Shown here in pieces: positions 32,473 through 40,371 of a stretch of 41,501 nt of DNA. The position numbers and the translations under genes were made by a program. This stretch comes from Thermofilaceae archaeon. Lineage in GTDB: Archaea > Thermoproteota > Thermoprotei > Thermofilales > Thermofilaceae. Numbering within the stretch: position 1 is the stretch's first letter; the number at the start of each line of letters is the position of its first letter. The notes beneath the pieces were generated by a model, which worked only from the letters and a program-made list of their open reading frames with translations, had not been told where the DNA came from and ran no database searches. Location of the stretch: positions 1-41,501 of the forward strand of contig JALSNQ010000009.1 of assembly GCA_026986905.1 (NCBI GenBank), in the 5' to 3' direction.

Positions 32473-33011
32473 GCGTCCTCCTGAGAGCCTTCTACTCACT
32501 TATACCCCACAGCTACTACGACTGGCCGCTCTCCCACCTTCCAGGGGGAGAGGTCGTCGTCGACATGGGGGCAGGGCCCGGCATACTTGCCTCGCGGCTC
32601 CAGGCTCTCTACAGCTACGTGGTCGCAGTGGATATCGACGAGGGGCTCATAAGGATGCATAGTATCCCTGGGGGAGACAGGGTTATAGGCTCGGCGTGCA
32701 TGCCGCCGCTACGCGGGAGCTCTGCGGACGCGGTGGTGTTCCACGACGCGCTCCACCACCTAGAGGAGCCGGAAAGAGGAATAGAGGAGGCCTGCTCCCT
32801 ATTGAAGCCAGGAGGCCTGCTAGCCGTGTTCGACTTCGACCTCTCCAAGCTGTCGGTAAAAGCGCTTAGACTGATGGAAAGGCTCCTAGGGTTTCCAGCA
32901 AACTTTCTCGACCGCCACACGCTTGTGAGGCTTGTAGAAAGGTGCGGTAGACGGGTGGATGTCCGCGAGGGGCCTTTCGGCTCCCTGGCAGTTCTCGCCG
33001 CTAAGGATTAG
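32469..33011 (+). CDS. Class I SAM-dependent methyltransferase
   Basis: A small (180 residues) Rossmann methyltransferase. Motif I is VVDMGAGPGILASRL near residue 31, the acidic end of strand 2 is AVDIDEGLIRMH, and motif IV is VVFHDALHHLEEP, typical of the UbiE/type-11 group acting on small molecules. Substrate residues give no clue. It ends the pheST operon. A T-run (33048-33058) follows the stop. Confidence 0.88.
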   Translation: MSVLLRAFYSLIPHSYYDWPLSHLPGGEVVVDMGAGPGILASRLQALYSYVVAVDIDEGLIRMHSIPGGDRVIGSACMPPLRGSSADAVVFHDALHHLEEPERGIEEACSLLKPGGLLAVFDFDLSKLSVKALRLMERLLGFPANFLDRHTLVRLVERCGRRVDVREGPFGSLAVLAAKD

Positions 33012-33325
33012 CGTGTGGTATTGCAATAATTACGTGGTGAGGCTCTATTTTTGGTTTTCATCATGGTGTGGGCGGGGCTCATGTAAAACCGGAAGTATCG
33101 TATAAGATATCTATGTTTGAAAGAGCATTGAATTTTTATACAGAACATTGTTAAAATACCATTATATATATTAATTTAATGTGAAGTATTCCTAAATGAA
33201 ATGTGCCTAATAATTGTTAATTCGGGAAAGACGATAGTCAATATTACAAAATTTCGTGGATATGCCCCTCATAGCATACGTCACGGCCCCACCGGCCAAG
33301 ATAATGCAGGTGCAGGAGGGTCAAC
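33012..33325. other. AT-rich 314-base gap without a gene
   Basis: A T-run at 33048-33058 probably ends the pheST operon. From about 33100 to 33260 the sequence is much more AT-rich than its surroundings, with TTATATATATTAATTTAAT near 33162-33180 as the strongest TATA-like stretch. A CATTA/TAATG inverted repeat spans it. No ORF over 20 codons with a start site, tRNA, or C/D box pair was found. The last 20 bases hold GGAGGG before the next gene. Confidence 0.6.
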
Positions 33326-34351
33326 ATGAGGGCGAACATTATTAGGTACCCTATAATCGCCTCGGCCGTCCTCATAGCGGTACTGGCGATACTCTCCCTG
33401 GTTACGAGAACAAACACGGGCAGTGCCCCTCCAGGAAACCTGCCAAGCACGGCGAGCGCCCCCATGGGGCAAACGGTCAAGGGGGGCTCGATGTACCTAG
33501 AGTTCCTAGAGAAGTGCAACAGGCACGGCGCTATACGCGTTAAGACGCTTACGCTCAAGTACAGATTCGGGCCGGCGCACAGTCCGCTCATCTTCGAGTA
33601 TAATGGCCGCGACTACGTGGGCGACACCGACAAAGCCTCACTGCTGGTCAAGGTGCAGAAGCGTGGCGGCGAGTACCTGGTAGACTTCGAATACGTGTAC
33701 GAGGGGGAGGCCCAGCAGCCCACGGGCAACGCCACAAACAAGTGGGTAAGCGTAAAACTAAGCGTCCACAGGATGCTCCACACAGTTTACAGGCCTGGCG
33801 AAGGATTCTTCCTGCCGAACGGCACCAGGCTGGGCGCCCTCTTCCCCCTATTCGTTGCCGGTGACCGCGTACCTCTAAGCGTGGTCTGGGCTAAGCCGGG
33901 AGGAGACTATAAGCTGTCTAACGTGAAGGAAGCCGCGGCGAGGAGGATCTCGGTGACGGTCTTCGACTTGGACAGGAAGCTCGCCGTAGAGATCAACGGG
34001 AGCAGGGTCGCAAGGATGGCGTCACTGGAGACGCTCCGCAACACGAGCGCGGTCTACGAGTACGCGAGGCTAACTAGGAGGCTGAGGGAGCTGAGTGGCT
34101 GCAGGATAGCGGCTATAGCCCACTACGACGCGGAGGGGCCGGAGAGGCTGTACGTGGACGTTGACTACCCGACGGGGCTGCCGGTCTTCTTGATAATGGA
34201 TGGCGCGGCCAGGTATAGGCCTGGCGGAGAATACTATCGGAACGGGGTAAAAATGAGCAGCATGCCCGCTTCTGAGCTGGCCGTCCTATTTAAGCTACGC
34301 TCCGTAGAGATAGCGCTTCAGCTAGAGGAAGTGGCTTATACGAGGGGTTAA
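33326..34351 (+). CDS. Membrane-anchored exported protein of unknown function
   Basis: I do not recognise a family. Residues 8-27 are one hydrophobic helix after a short basic start (MRANIIRYP), so this is a signal anchor or uncleaved signal peptide placing the rest outside. A low-complexity Gly/Pro/Ser/Thr linker follows (residues 30-55). The remaining 285 residues are beta-rich and hydrophilic, with several NxS/T sites (for example NATN, NGTR, NTSA) open to N-glycosylation. Two widely spaced cysteines, one near residue 63 and one in the LSGCRIAAI segment, could form a disulfide. GGAGGG lies before ATG 33326. An S-layer-associated or cell-envelope role is possible but only inferred from topology. 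Confidence 0.8.
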   Translation: MRANIIRYPIIASAVLIAVLAILSLVTRTNTGSAPPGNLPSTASAPMGQTVKGGSMYLEFLEKCNRHGAIRVKTLTLKYRFGPAHSPLIFEYNGRDYVGDTDKASLLVKVQKRGGEYLVDFEYVYEGEAQQPTGNATNKWVSVKLSVHRMLHTVYRPGEGFFLPNGTRLGALFPLFVAGDRVPLSVVWAKPGGDYKLSNVKEAAARRISVTVFDLDRKLAVEINGSRVARMASLETLRNTSAVYEYARLTRRLRELSGCRIAAIAHYDAEGPERLYVDVDYPTGLPVFLIMDGAARYRPGGEYYRNGVKMSSMPASELAVLFKLRSVEIALQLEEVAYTRG

Positions 34352-34357
34352 CCGTTT

Positions 34358-35638
34358 CTAATATTTTTCATCATCAATTTTTCTTTTCGATTCCCGCTGC
34401 ATAGCGAGGTAGTCGGTTATACGTTTCTGCCCCCTGAGCAGGGCGTAGACGCGGCTCCCCCTCAGCAGCTCCTCGGCGGGTAGAATCGTGAGCTCATCCA
34501 GTATTTTGACGGCCTCCTCGATGCTCCGCGGCTTCAAGGGTTTCCGCCGCAGCGCGTTGCGTATACTCTCCCTTATCTGCCAGGAGCCGACGGGGGCATA
34601 GTAGCTGGGGGTAACCTCCCTTACAACTATCGCGGCCGCCTGTCTGCGCCGCTCCTCTAAAGCTTCGAGGAGTGGTAGCCTTATGGCGTAGTAGCCCCCG
34701 TCCATGTCGTTAGCCTTCCCGTCCCAGTACTCGTAGACCCTGTATATGTAGGGCTTCTCGCCCCTCATCCATACGCTGTGGGGGAGCCACACCTCTACCA
34801 TCTCGAGGCTCCACTGGGCGGGGGCTAGGAGTATAGTATACCTGTTCCCCAGGTATTCCACGTGGTACACCTCGTATCCCGGGATCTCGGGGTAGCCCCT
34901 AACCCTCCGCAAGAGCGTGTCCGAGACCGTCTTGTCCACAGCCGTTATCGCCCACCTGGTAGGCACTAGACGGGGGCTTCGGCCCAGAAGCGCCGCTGAG
35001 AGAACCCTCTGGAGATAGTAGACGTCGTAGCCGTGGAGATAGAGCTCCACGACGGCGGCCCTAGCCGGCACCTTCTCCTCGATAACCGCGTCCACCCTAC
35101 GCGGTATAGCGGGGTTCTCGGAGATCCTTATCTCCTCCACCTCCCCCCTCAGGCCTATAGGCTTCAGCATGGGGTCGAGCAGGGGGCTAGGACGGGGAGG
35201 CTTCCTAAACCTAACCTCACTGTAGACAGGCTTCGAGGACAGGGCGGCTTCACGTATCGCCTCGGCGATCCTGCCAGAGGGCCTCCTCGCGTCCATGCGG
35301 GCCGCTGAGTGTACAAGCGAGGTGCGCAGGCGTATAATATCCTCCAGCGTTAGCCTCCCCCACCACTCACGGGGGTTTTCGTAGCGTTCAGGGGCCTCTG
35401 CGCCCGGGGCTATATTCGGCCCGGCGCTAACACTAGGATACCCGCGTTCCCCTACCAGTATGGAGGGCGGCGTCGGCGAGTAGATCTCCCTTCTACCGGC
35501 GATCTCGGCAGAGACCCTCAACTGCTGCGCTGCCCTTAGGAGCAGCGGGCACCGGGGGAGGCCGCATAGCCTCCTTACCCCCTTGCACCGGGCGCAGAGG
35601 CTGGGAGTGATGCGTGTAAGGGGCGTGGCCTGCACCAA
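34358..35638 (-). CDS. nreA: Nre-family archaeal DNA repair protein
   Basis: Nre proteins (DUF650/DUF651) are archaeal repair factors. In Haloferax NreA acts with UvrABC and binds PCNA. The N-terminus has a four-cysteine zinc site (C15, C18, C25, C30). The Nre N-domain includes SVSAGPNIAPGAEAPERYENP near residue 70, and the C-domain contains NRYTILLAPAQWSLEMVEVW. Near the C-terminus QKRITDYL (404-411) fits the PIP-box Qxx(I/L)xx(aromatic)(aromatic/L). The start is TTG 35638 or GTG 35635, as no ATG is available. It diverges from kptA, and its end is six bases from the convergent exported protein. Confidence 0.92.
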   Translation of the reverse strand: MVQATPLTRITPSLCARCKGVRRLCGLPRCPLLLRAAQQLRVSAEIAGRREIYSPTPPSILVGERGYPSVSAGPNIAPGAEAPERYENPREWWGRLTLEDIIRLRTSLVHSAARMDARRPSGRIAEAIREAALSSKPVYSEVRFRKPPRPSPLLDPMLKPIGLRGEVEEIRISENPAIPRRVDAVIEEKVPARAAVVELYLHGYDVYYLQRVLSAALLGRSPRLVPTRWAITAVDKTVSDTLLRRVRGYPEIPGYEVYHVEYLGNRYTILLAPAQWSLEMVEVWLPHSVWMRGEKPYIYRVYEYWDGKANDMDGGYYAIRLPLLEALEERRRQAAAIVVREVTPSYYAPVGSWQIRESIRNALRRKPLKPRSIEEAVKILDELTILPAEELLRGSRVYALLRGQKRITDYLAMQRESKRKIDDEKY

Positions 35639-35670
35639 TATTTAACGCCGGCGGCTGCGCTTATATAGGC

Positions 35671-36342
35671 GTGGCTCCCCCCGCCGCGAAGCCGATATAT
35701 AGGTGCAGGGTGTGCGGCCGCTACATCGAGGAGCCAGTGCACTGCGGTAAGCCGGCAGAGCTCATCCTGGATCCGGCCAGGAGGGTCAGGCTGAGCAGGC
35801 TCATGAGCGGCCTGCTGCGCCACTTTCCCTGGGAGGCCGGCCTAAGCCTCGACGAGGAGGGCTTCGTAGAGGTTGGAGAACTATACAGGGCTATCAGGTA
35901 CAGGTGGCCCCGGGGAGGATACGGGTGGCTTAGGCCCGAACACGTGCTCGCGGTAGCACTGCTGGACCCAAAGGGGCGCTTCGAGCTGAAAGGAGACCTT
36001 ATCAGGGCCAGGTATGGCCACAGCGTCGAAGTAAGACCACAGTACCAGCGCGTAGTAGTCGACGGCACGCTCTACCATGGGACATGGGAGGGCGCCGTGC
36101 CGGCCATACTCAGGGAGGGGCTTAAACCAATGAAGAGGCTATACGTGCACCTCACCTCCTCTCTACGAGACGCCTGGCGGAGAGGGGCCTCCAGGGGCCG
36201 CCCGGTAGTACTCGTAGTGGACGCGGCGGCGCTATCAAGGGAAAAAGAGGTCTACAGGGCCGGGCCCACCGTATACCTCGTGGACGAGGTTCCGCCACGC
36301 TTCATACTAAAGGTGCTGCGGAGACGCGGCCGTGAAGGCTAG
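35671..36342 (+). CDS. kptA: RNA 2'-phosphotransferase (KptA/Tpt1)
   Basis: KptA removes an internal 2'-phosphate from RNA using NAD+. An N-terminal zinc ribbon (YRCRVCGR and HCGKP), common in archaeal forms, precedes the catalytic domain. Conserved pieces are RLMSGLLRHFPWEAGLSLD, LIRARYGHSVEV, LYHGTWEGAVPAI and VHLTSS, which supply the Arg-His-Arg-Arg active site. GTG 35671 is the track start. A TTATATA lies only four bases upstream of it, so the true start might be slightly further in, although the cysteines leave little room. It shares a palindromic CTAG stop with the convergent reductase. Confidence 0.94.
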   Translation: MAPPAAKPIYRCRVCGRYIEEPVHCGKPAELILDPARRVRLSRLMSGLLRHFPWEAGLSLDEEGFVEVGELYRAIRYRWPRGGYGWLRPEHVLAVALLDPKGRFELKGDLIRARYGHSVEVRPQYQRVVVDGTLYHGTWEGAVPAILREGLKPMKRLYVHLTSSLRDAWRRGASRGRPVVLVVDAAALSREKEVYRAGPTVYLVDEVPPRFILKVLRRRGREG

Positions 36343-37172
36343 AGGTATGCGGAGTAGTGCTTGGATATAAGCTCCCAGTCCTCCCTAGAGAGGCGCCACC
36401 CCATAGCGCCCACGTTCTCCTCCACGTGCTCTATCCTCGAGGCCTTGGGTATAGTGACCACGGGGTCGATGCATATCTGCCAGTTCAACGCCACCTGGGC
36501 AGCGGTCTTGCCGTATTTCTCCCCCACCTCCGCCAGGAAGGGCTCCCTCGCCAGCCTGCCCTTCTCCAGCGGCGTGTACGCCATGTACATCATGCCGTTA
36601 CGCGCGGCATAGGGTATCACGGTGCGCTCGTCGCGCCTATACATCAGGCTGTGCCTGTTCTGTATGGCCGCTATGTCCGTCTTGCTGAGGCACGAGCGCG
36701 CCTCCTCTATAGCCTCGACCCCGAAGTTGCTCAGGCCTATAAAGCGGACAATACCCATGTCTATTAGCTTCTCCATGGCCCTCATGGTCTCGCATATAGG
36801 CACGTCGGCGGGCGCGTGGAGAAGGTAGAGGTCTATGTAAGTCCCCAGCCTGTTGGCGCTCGCCCTAGCAGCCTTCTCGACCTCGTCGGCCGCCGCATGT
36901 GTAGGCCACAGCTTCGTCACTATGAATAGCTCGTCCCTCGGAAACCCCTCTATGGCCCTGGCTACAAGCTCCTCCGCGTGCCCGGCACCGTACATCTCGG
37001 CGGTATCTATCAGCGTCGCGCCAAGCTCTATCCCCCTACGCAGGGCGGCGACCGCCTCTTCGTCACGGCTAGTGTCACGCGTCCAGAAGCCTCCGCCCAT
37101 ACCCCACGTGCCGAGGCCCAGTGAAGACACTTTTTCTCCCATAACCGGGAAATACTTCTTGTCCTCCGGCAT
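36339..37172 (-). CDS. Aldo/keto reductase
   Basis: An NAD(P)H-dependent aldo/keto reductase with the full catalytic tetrad: D56 and Y61 in LIDTAEMYG, K87 in VTKLWP, and H119 in YLLHAP. The phosphate-binding end of the barrel reads VVTIPKASRIEHVEENVGA. At 277 residues it matches the archaeal and bacterial short forms. The substrate is not predictable. The start is ATG 37172, with a TATA-like TTAGTATAATAA (minus strand) about 30 bases upstream. Confidence 0.94.
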   Translation of the reverse strand: MPEDKKYFPVMGEKVSSLGLGTWGMGGGFWTRDTSRDEEAVAALRRGIELGATLIDTAEMYGAGHAEELVARAIEGFPRDELFIVTKLWPTHAAADEVEKAARASANRLGTYIDLYLLHAPADVPICETMRAMEKLIDMGIVRFIGLSNFGVEAIEEARSCLSKTDIAAIQNRHSLMYRRDERTVIPYAARNGMMYMAYTPLEKGRLAREPFLAEVGEKYGKTAAQVALNWQICIDPVVTIPKASRIEHVEENVGAMGWRLSREDWELISKHYSAYL

Positions 37173-37275
37173 TCCAGGTATTTTACCCGTAGGGGGGTTA
37201 TTATACTAAGAGTGTACGGGCTCGGGGTCAGCATTTCTCCAATACTTTTCCGAGACACTAGGCTATACGGGTCTC

Positions 37276-38679
37276 ATGCCTCTAAAAAAGGACATAGCGA
37301 CGCTCAACCCCCACAGCAACATCGCAGTAGCCACGCTGTGGACGATGAAAGACGTGGTGGTCAAGCGTCTAGGCGGCGCCGCCGGCAAGGTGAACACTGT
37401 AGGCACGCTCTACACTAGGCGCGGCATAAACTACCTCCTACAGACACTGGGAGAGCACACAGAGATAGACACACTCATAGTCTTCGGCTCAGACCTCTCC
37501 GGCAGCGGGGAGGCACTGGTAAGGCTCTTCACCAGGGGCGAGGCCGACGGGTTCAGGCTCGCATGGCCCATCGAGACTATAAGGCCTATACTGGAGAGGG
37601 TCAGGCTCATAGACCTCAGGGACGCGTTCAAGGCAGGCGACTGGGACGCCCTGCGCAGGGCCGTGGAGGAGAACTACCGCCCAGCCGGCCCCCGGGACGC
37701 CCCACTCCACCTGGAGATCGTGGAGCCCGAGGGCGTCGAGAGCTGGCCCATACAGCTCTCTGGCCACCTGGTCTTCGAGTACAGCCTCTTCAGGGCGTGG
37801 GTCAAGGTCGTGGACGCGGCGATGCGGCTCGGGTACGTGAAGGAGACAGAGTACGGCGAGCGGCAGAAACAGCTCCTCAACGTAGTCGTGACCCTCAAGA
37901 CGCCCCGGGAGCCCTCGCTGGAGAGGAGGTTTACCCGCTACATCCCAGCCGACGAGTTCAAGAGACACGTGGACAGCCTCCTCACCCCCGAGAGGCCCCG
38001 GGGGACGTCCTACACCTACGGTGAGAGGCTCAGGGCGCACCCAGCCGCCGGCGACCAGCTACAACTCCTCATAGACAAGCTGGCCTCCTCCCCCTCCACC
38101 AGGAGGGCCGTGGCCGTGACCTGGCTCCACGGCGTAGACGGCAGCTCGGAGAACCCGCCCTGCCTCCTGCTCATACAAGGGGACGTCACAGGGGGCCGCT
38201 ACAACCACACAGCCTACTTCAGGAGCCACGACCTCTACAGGGGGTGGCCCCTAAACGCCTACGGCCAGCTAGTCCTAGCCCACCGCATAGCCGCCGCGCT
38301 CAGGGACAAGGGCCTAGACGTGGAGCCGGGCTTCATAACGATAATAAGCGGGGCCGCCCACGTCTACGAGCACGACTGGGGGGATGCGGCCCGCCTCCTG
38401 GAAGAAGAGGCCCGCGCGGCGCACGCAGCCTTCGTGCCAGACCCCCGCGGCAACTTCCACGTATACGTCGAGGGAGGCGGAGTAGTGGTGGAGCACAGAG
38501 ACCCGCTCGACAGGCTCGCGGCGAGATACGTGGTGAGGGATCCGAGGAGGCTCGCGGAGAGGCTGGGGCTCGACAGCCTCCTCTCTATGCCGAGCCACGC
38601 GGCCTATCTCGCTAGAGAGGTGACAAGGGCCTGGATGAGCCTCCGCATCGGGAAGGAATATGTACAGGACAAGGTATAA
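37276..38679 (+). CDS. thyA: Thymidylate synthase ThyA-like with N-terminal DUF4346 domain
   Basis: The C-terminal half is a ThyA-fold enzyme that would methylate dUMP. It has the nucleophile C296 in NPPCLLLIQGDV, RSHD (316-319) for the RSxD phosphate/folate motif, N327 in GWPLNAYGQ, and the HVYEHDW dUMP-ribose motif. The N-terminal half (about 25-135) resembles DUF4346, which is related to MtrA of methyl-tetrahydromethanopterin metabolism: GTLYTRRGINYLLQTL and LIVFGSDLSGSG. The domain order suggests use of a modified-folate cofactor. At 467 residues it is about 200 longer than bacterial ThyA. Many crenarchaea use ThyX instead. Confidence 0.88.
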   Translation: MPLKKDIATLNPHSNIAVATLWTMKDVVVKRLGGAAGKVNTVGTLYTRRGINYLLQTLGEHTEIDTLIVFGSDLSGSGEALVRLFTRGEADGFRLAWPIETIRPILERVRLIDLRDAFKAGDWDALRRAVEENYRPAGPRDAPLHLEIVEPEGVESWPIQLSGHLVFEYSLFRAWVKVVDAAMRLGYVKETEYGERQKQLLNVVVTLKTPREPSLERRFTRYIPADEFKRHVDSLLTPERPRGTSYTYGERLRAHPAAGDQLQLLIDKLASSPSTRRAVAVTWLHGVDGSSENPPCLLLIQGDVTGGRYNHTAYFRSHDLYRGWPLNAYGQLVLAHRIAAALRDKGLDVEPGFITIISGAAHVYEHDWGDAARLLEEEARAAHAAFVPDPRGNFHVYVEGGGVVVEHRDPLDRLAARYVVRDPRRLAERLGLDSLLSMPSHAAYLAREVTRAWMSLRIGKEYVQDKV

Positions 38680-38984
38680 TGTTCCGCTTCATCTAAAAGG
38701 CGGCCTATGCTGCACCCAGTTTTTACACTACTTTTTTGAATGAATATAGGGAGTTTTGCTGTGTATGGGGCTTTATGTCCACGCAGTCCCTACTCTATAA
38801 GTAATTTTTCATTACATCTGTTTTATTAATGATATCAATAGAATAGTATTGAATAATTACTAAATAAAAGTATAGTTTTTAGTAAAAGAAAGAAATAAAA
38901 AGCACTAAACAGGTTATCTACCTGGACTCGAACGTAGTAGTCAAAAACGCGAATCTAGAAAAACCACGTAAAAAATAAAACGAA
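38680..38984. other. AT-rich gap of 305 bases before the tRNA gene
   Basis: No gene is seen. The sequence is strongly AT-rich from about 38795 to 38905 and contains short inverted repeats: GTAAT-TTTTC-ATTAC near 38802, ACTAAA/TTTAGT near 38858-38883, and CAGGT-TATCT-ACCTG at 38910-38924. A TAAAAAATAAAA stretch at about 38969 may belong to the tRNA promoter. The composition differs sharply from the GC-rich gene upstream. Confidence 0.55.
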
Positions 38985-39061
38985 GGGCCGGTAGCTCAGG
39001 CTGGGAGAGCGTCCGGTTGGCATCCGGGAGGTCGGGGGTTCAAGTCCCCCCCGGTCCACCA
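38985..39061 (+). tRNA. tRNA-Ala (anticodon GGC), CCA encoded
   Basis: The cloverleaf folds by hand with all stems closed. The acceptor GGGCCGG pairs with CCGGTCC and includes the G3:U70 wobble that is the identity element for AlaRS. The D stem GCTC pairs with GAGC. The anticodon stem TCCGG pairs with CCGGG (one GU) around loop TTGGCAT, giving anticodon GGC at 39019-39021. The five-pair T stem (GGGGG/CCCCC) closes TTCAAGT. A discriminator follows and CCA is encoded at 39059-39061. There is no intron. The cognate synthetase gene alaS lies at the other end of the window. Confidence 0.97.
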
Positions 39062-39182
39062 TTTTGTGGTTTTGGGCGAAGTTTGCGGATGCTTCAACAA
39101 ATGCGTTTTTGTAACTAAGGTCTGTGGAATGTCCCGCTGAGGCGAGTTAATGTTGCCGGCGCCCGGTGTATCGTTTGTCTTG

Positions 39183-39854
39183 TTATTTTGGCGTGTGGAG
39201 GTTTTTGAGGCTGTTTCTAGATGGCTCGTGTGATGCGAATTTTAGGGCTTTTTTCCTCAGTTTATCGGCGATGGCTAGGTATTCTTTTTCAGTAATTTCA
39301 CGATATATAGGTTTGTTTTCTCTCTTTAGGCCGATTTTTACGTATATTTTTCCCTTCTTTTCGGCGAACATTGTACAATAATGGAGCATGCAGTTGACGG
39401 GTTTCATGTACCCTTTTTCCTGTAGGGCGCATTTGGCCGTCTCTGTATCTAGGAAGACGCATCTCCCAGCTGTGTCTGTGTCGAGGAGCAGGATCTCCAA
39501 TTCGCCGTAGCGTTTTGTGGGTATACTCTTTCGGGGTAGCTTGTCCCTGTAATAGGGTGGCAGTTCGTGGGGGAAGGCGAATGCGGCGCTGTTCCTGGCG
39601 CAGCAGAGTCCGCAGGCGGGGCATAGCATGCGGAAGCTTTCTTCTAGTACCGCTCCCTGTATCTCTTGGAAGGCCCAGGAGTGGCGGGGGCTCGGCGCTG
39701 GCATATTGAATACTGGGAGTAGCCTGCCGGTTCCCGGGTGGTAGTATACGCCTATAAAGTTTTTCTTGTAGTGGCTTGCGGCGTATAGTGCCGCGTAGGC
39801 TTGGGAGGCCTTTTTGGCGTTTTTTAGTGCGTATAGGTGAGGCATTTTTATCAT
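39183..39854 (-). CDS. YkgJ-like cysteine cluster protein
   Basis: The protein fits the YkgJ/UPF0153 family of putative zinc- or iron-binding proteins. CPACGLCC (C78, C81, C84, C85) gives the CxxCxxCC hallmark. The following C132-VFLD-x-C142 and C155-x4-C160 complete eight conserved-looking cysteines. The first 60 residues are lysine- and tyrosine-rich, and the last 60 are basic. Function in the family is not established. Its codons are more T-rich than those of upstream genes, in line with the AT-rich tRNA region. ATG 39845 is an alternative start. Confidence 0.82.
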   Translation of the reverse strand: MIKMPHLYALKNAKKASQAYAALYAASHYKKNFIGVYYHPGTGRLLPVFNMPAPSPRHSWAFQEIQGAVLEESFRMLCPACGLCCARNSAAFAFPHELPPYYRDKLPRKSIPTKRYGELEILLLDTDTAGRCVFLDTETAKCALQEKGYMKPVNCMLHYCTMFAEKKGKIYVKIGLKRENKPIYREITEKEYLAIADKLRKKALKFASHEPSRNSLKNLHTPK

Positions 39855-39956
39855 CGGCGGCTATTTTCTGTCCGTCAAAGATTCTGTTTTATGTTACTGG
39901 GGGTTGGGGCGGGGAATGTTAATATCGGTTTTCCCTAGACTCTATATGAGTCTTAC

Positions 39957-40217
39957 ATGCGTGTGGACCTTATTGTGGTCGCGCGTATACTTGACGCTCT
40001 CCACGAGGAGGGGCGGATGAAGAAAACTAGGCTGCAGCTATATAGTAGGCTAAATTATCCTGCTTTTAAGAGGTATCTTGAATGGCTTGTTGAAAGAGGC
40101 CTTGTGAGGGTTGCTAGGGAGAAGGACGGCGAGTACGTGGAGCTTACGGAGAGGGGTAGGAGTAGCTATGAGACGCTAGTCGTGTGGGTCAAGCGTTACG
40201 TTGGAGAAAAGCTCTAG
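39957..40217 (+). CDS. Winged-helix DNA-binding protein
   Basis: An 86-residue one-domain winged helix of the archaeal type: VARILDALHEEGRMKKTRLQLYSRLNYPAFKRYLEWLVERGLVRVAREKDGEYVELTERG, with the recognition helix at YPAFKRYLEWLVERG and the wing at REKDGEYVELT. No effector domain or cysteines are present. It diverges from the YkgJ-like gene over about 100 bases, so it may regulate that gene or itself. TTAATAT lies 30-40 bases before ATG 39957. Confidence 0.85.
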   Translation: MRVDLIVVARILDALHEEGRMKKTRLQLYSRLNYPAFKRYLEWLVERGLVRVAREKDGEYVELTERGRSSYETLVVWVKRYVGEKL

Positions 40218-40252
40218 GCCTTTTCCTACTCCGGGGACGCTGTTTCGTGCTT

Positions 40253-40295
40253 CCCGGTGTAGCGTTTCTGGTGGTTCGCCTAGTGCCCGGTGTAG
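40253..40295. repeat. Short repeats CCCGGTGTA
   Basis: CCCGGTGTAG occurs at 40253-40262 and 40286-40295. A third copy, CCCGGTGTA followed by TCGTTT, lies at 39162-39170 after the tRNA; the copy at 40253 continues GCGTTT, so these two share 14 of 15 positions. All three lie in intergenic sequence. Confidence 0.4.
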
Positions 40296-40332
40296 TTGAT
40301 AGGTTCCCCGTGTCTAATATATGTAAGATATA

Positions 40333-40360
40333 ATTTATATATGGGTTGTGTGATTATCAC
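40333..40360 (+). promoter_or_regulatory. TATA box and palindromic operator of the ArsR-led operon
   Basis: ATTTATATAT is a strong TATA box about 30 bases before ATG 40372. Just downstream, GTGAT-T-ATCAC (40350-40360) is a perfect palindrome between the TATA box and the expected transcription start. That position suits a repressor that blocks polymerase loading, most simply the ArsR-like protein encoded next. Confidence 0.6.
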
Positions 40361-40371
40361 TTGATGGCTGA

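Noticed and set aside
33020-33070. Possible C/D box RNA on the minus strand (ATGATGA near 33062)
   Set aside because: No CTGA box D follows within the expected distance.
33244-33591. Minus-strand ORF of 115 codons opposite the exported protein start
   Set aside because: It overlaps the signal-anchor region of the plus-strand gene and has no motif of its own.
37489-38040. Long antisense ORFs inside the ThyA-like gene (183 and 153 codons)
   Set aside because: High GC content produces long open shadow frames; the ThyA frame has all family motifs.
38918-38942. Minus-strand TTCGAGTCC resembling a tRNA T-arm next to tRNA-Ala
   Set aside because: The flanking bases do not pair as a T stem and no other arm is present; chance similarity is more likely.
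38985-39182. Integration site with duplicated tRNA end
   Set aside because: No second copy of the tRNA 3' end and no integrase were seen in the window.
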